5,778 nt of DNA. Origin: Cyclobacteriaceae bacterium (lineage in GTDB: Bacteria; Bacteroidota; Bacteroidia; Cytophagales; Cyclobacteriaceae). The position numbers and the translations under genes are program-made. Under the pieces are notes generated by a model. It saw only the letters and a program-made list of their open reading frames with translations, ran no database searches and was not told the origin of the DNA. Every line of letters starts with the position of its first letter. Within the stretch, counting starts at the first letter, position 1. The DNA lies in NCBI GenBank assembly GCA_028289505.1, contig JANQPK010000030.1, forward strand, positions 1 to 5,778, given 5' to 3'. This document shows, in pieces, positions 5,057 to 5,778 of the stretch.

Positions 5057-5778
5057 TTAAAAGGTGACTCCGGCAAATTTGATCCCGGTCAACCTGTGCA
5101 TGTCATAGTCAAAAGTGGTCAAGTCTTTTGAATTCAATTGGGCAATATTATCATAGCCCATCGATCTGGTGGCTACCGCAATCAACTCCTGGCAAGCGCT
5201 GAAGAAGTTGTTCAGCTGTTTTGCCGATTTATCAATGACCAACCGCGCGCGCAGGTGATCCTTTTGGGTGGCTATTCCTACCGGACAGTTATTGGTATGA
5301 CAAGCTCGCATCCCCAGACAACCAATGGCCTGCAGGGCTGAATTAGATACAGCTACGGCATCCGCGCCTAATGCAAGTGCCTTTATGAAGTCGCTGGGAA
5401 CTCTCAGGCCGCCGGTTATGATCAGGGTCACATGATCAGCTTCTAACCTATTCAGGTGCTTACGGGCCCGCGCTAGTGCGGGAATGGTGGGAACACAGAT
5501 ATGATTTCTAAGGATAATTGGGGCGGCTCCGGTACCTCCTCCTCGCCCGTCTAAGATGATATAATCCGCCCCAGCTTCCACCGCGAAATCAATATCTTCT
5601 TCAATATGACTGGCTGCTAGTTTGAACCCCACAGGAATTCCTCCTGAAACTTCACGAACCTGATCGCTGAAAGCCTTGAAATCTTCTATAGTACTTAAAT
5701 CCTCACTAAAAGTAGCTGGACTGATTGCCGTTTGGCCTAGCTTTAATCCACGTACTGCAGCGATTTCTTCGGTTACCT
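5057..5778 (-). CDS. FMN-binding glutamate synthase family protein, 3' part (5' end outside window)
   Basis: An open frame runs from the right window edge to the TAA at 5057-5059, giving 240 visible codons. A GTG at 5630-5632 is an internal valine, not the start: the 48 codons before it read as continuous family sequence (TEEIAAVRGLKLGQTAISPA, then SGGIPVGFKLAASH). The FMN/TIM-barrel part shows DYIILDGRGGGTGAAP and IITGGLRVP. The cluster motif CLGMRACHTNNC (cysteines at 5318-5320, 5300-5302 and 5285-5287; C-x5-C-x4-C) matches the 3Fe-4S site of GltB. It therefore resembles the synthase domain of glutamate synthase, which makes glutamate from 2-oxoglutarate and ammonia. Stand-alone family members in Bacteroidota are about 500 aa, lack the glutaminase domain, and have an uncertain true reaction. 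The C-terminus (LTGIKFAGV) looks complete. Confidence 0.94.
   Translation of the reverse strand, partial: VTEEIAAVRGLKLGQTAISPATFSEDLSTIEDFKAFSDQVREVSGGIPVGFKLAASHIEEDIDFAVEAGADYIILDGRGGGTGAAPIILRNHICVPTIPALARARKHLNRLEADHVTLIITGGLRVPSDFIKALALGADAVAVSNSALQAIGCLGMRACHTNNCPVGIATQKDHLRARLVIDKSAKQLNNFFSACQELIAVATRSMGYDNIAQLNSKDLTTFDYDMHRLTGIKFAGVTF

Noticed and set aside
5138..5341. Rightward 67-aa ORF
   Set aside because: It is antisense to the strongly conserved 3Fe-4S/FMN region of the glutamate synthase family gene.
5057..5632. Glutamate synthase family gene as a complete 191-aa ORF starting at 5632
   Set aside because: The codon at 5630-5632 is GTG and internal. The frame stays open with family-like sequence to the window edge, so the gene is partial at its 5' end.

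Overview
The window reads as a piece of a Bacteroidota chromosome, most likely Cytophagales or a close relative. This rests on the form of the 5S rRNA, the moderately AT-rich genes with few Shine-Dalgarno sites, the stand-alone FMN-binding glutamate synthase family protein, and the style of the small intergenic repeats. It is an inference, because no species-level marker is complete here.

Layout. The left edge holds the tail of a ribosomal RNA operon on the + strand: a 5S rRNA (about 16-127) and a strong intrinsic terminator (137-166). From the T-tract of that terminator to the first protein gene, the DNA is an unbroken run of degenerate 7-bp units (164-240) followed by an 8-bp tandem repeat (245-265) that contains the stop codon of the next gene. 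Everything else is protein-coding on the - strand and points head-on at the rRNA operon.

Read in the direction of transcription (right to left), the genes are: (1) the 3' part of an FMN/3Fe-4S glutamate synthase family protein, cut by the window edge; (2) a 103-bp gap with a hyphenated palindrome; (3) a tight block of DinB-like protein, NRDE/TANGO2 family protein and membrane-associated ATP-grasp protein, with overlapping reading frames; (4) after only 24 bp, a second tight block of four membrane or membrane-anchored proteins: a 72-aa two-helix protein, a 131-aa anchored protein, a six-helix MsrQ/YedZ-like heme b domain fused to a Rieske [2Fe-2S] domain, and an anchored protein with a conserved Cys/His motif. 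The spacings (4-bp ATGA overlaps, a 2-bp gap, 13-bp and about 23-bp overlaps) suggest one or two operons of seven genes.

How they may work together. The four-gene block looks like a small transmembrane electron-transfer complex. The positive-inside rule puts the Rieske domain in the cytoplasm, the heme-type histidines in the membrane, and the Cys/His domain and the 131-aa protein in the periplasm. The three-gene block pairs a possible ATP-dependent ligase with an Ntn-hydrolase-like protein and a DinB-fold metal-binding protein; its substrate cannot be seen. The redox block is the best candidate for an under-described system. No mobile element, CRISPR array or tRNA was seen.
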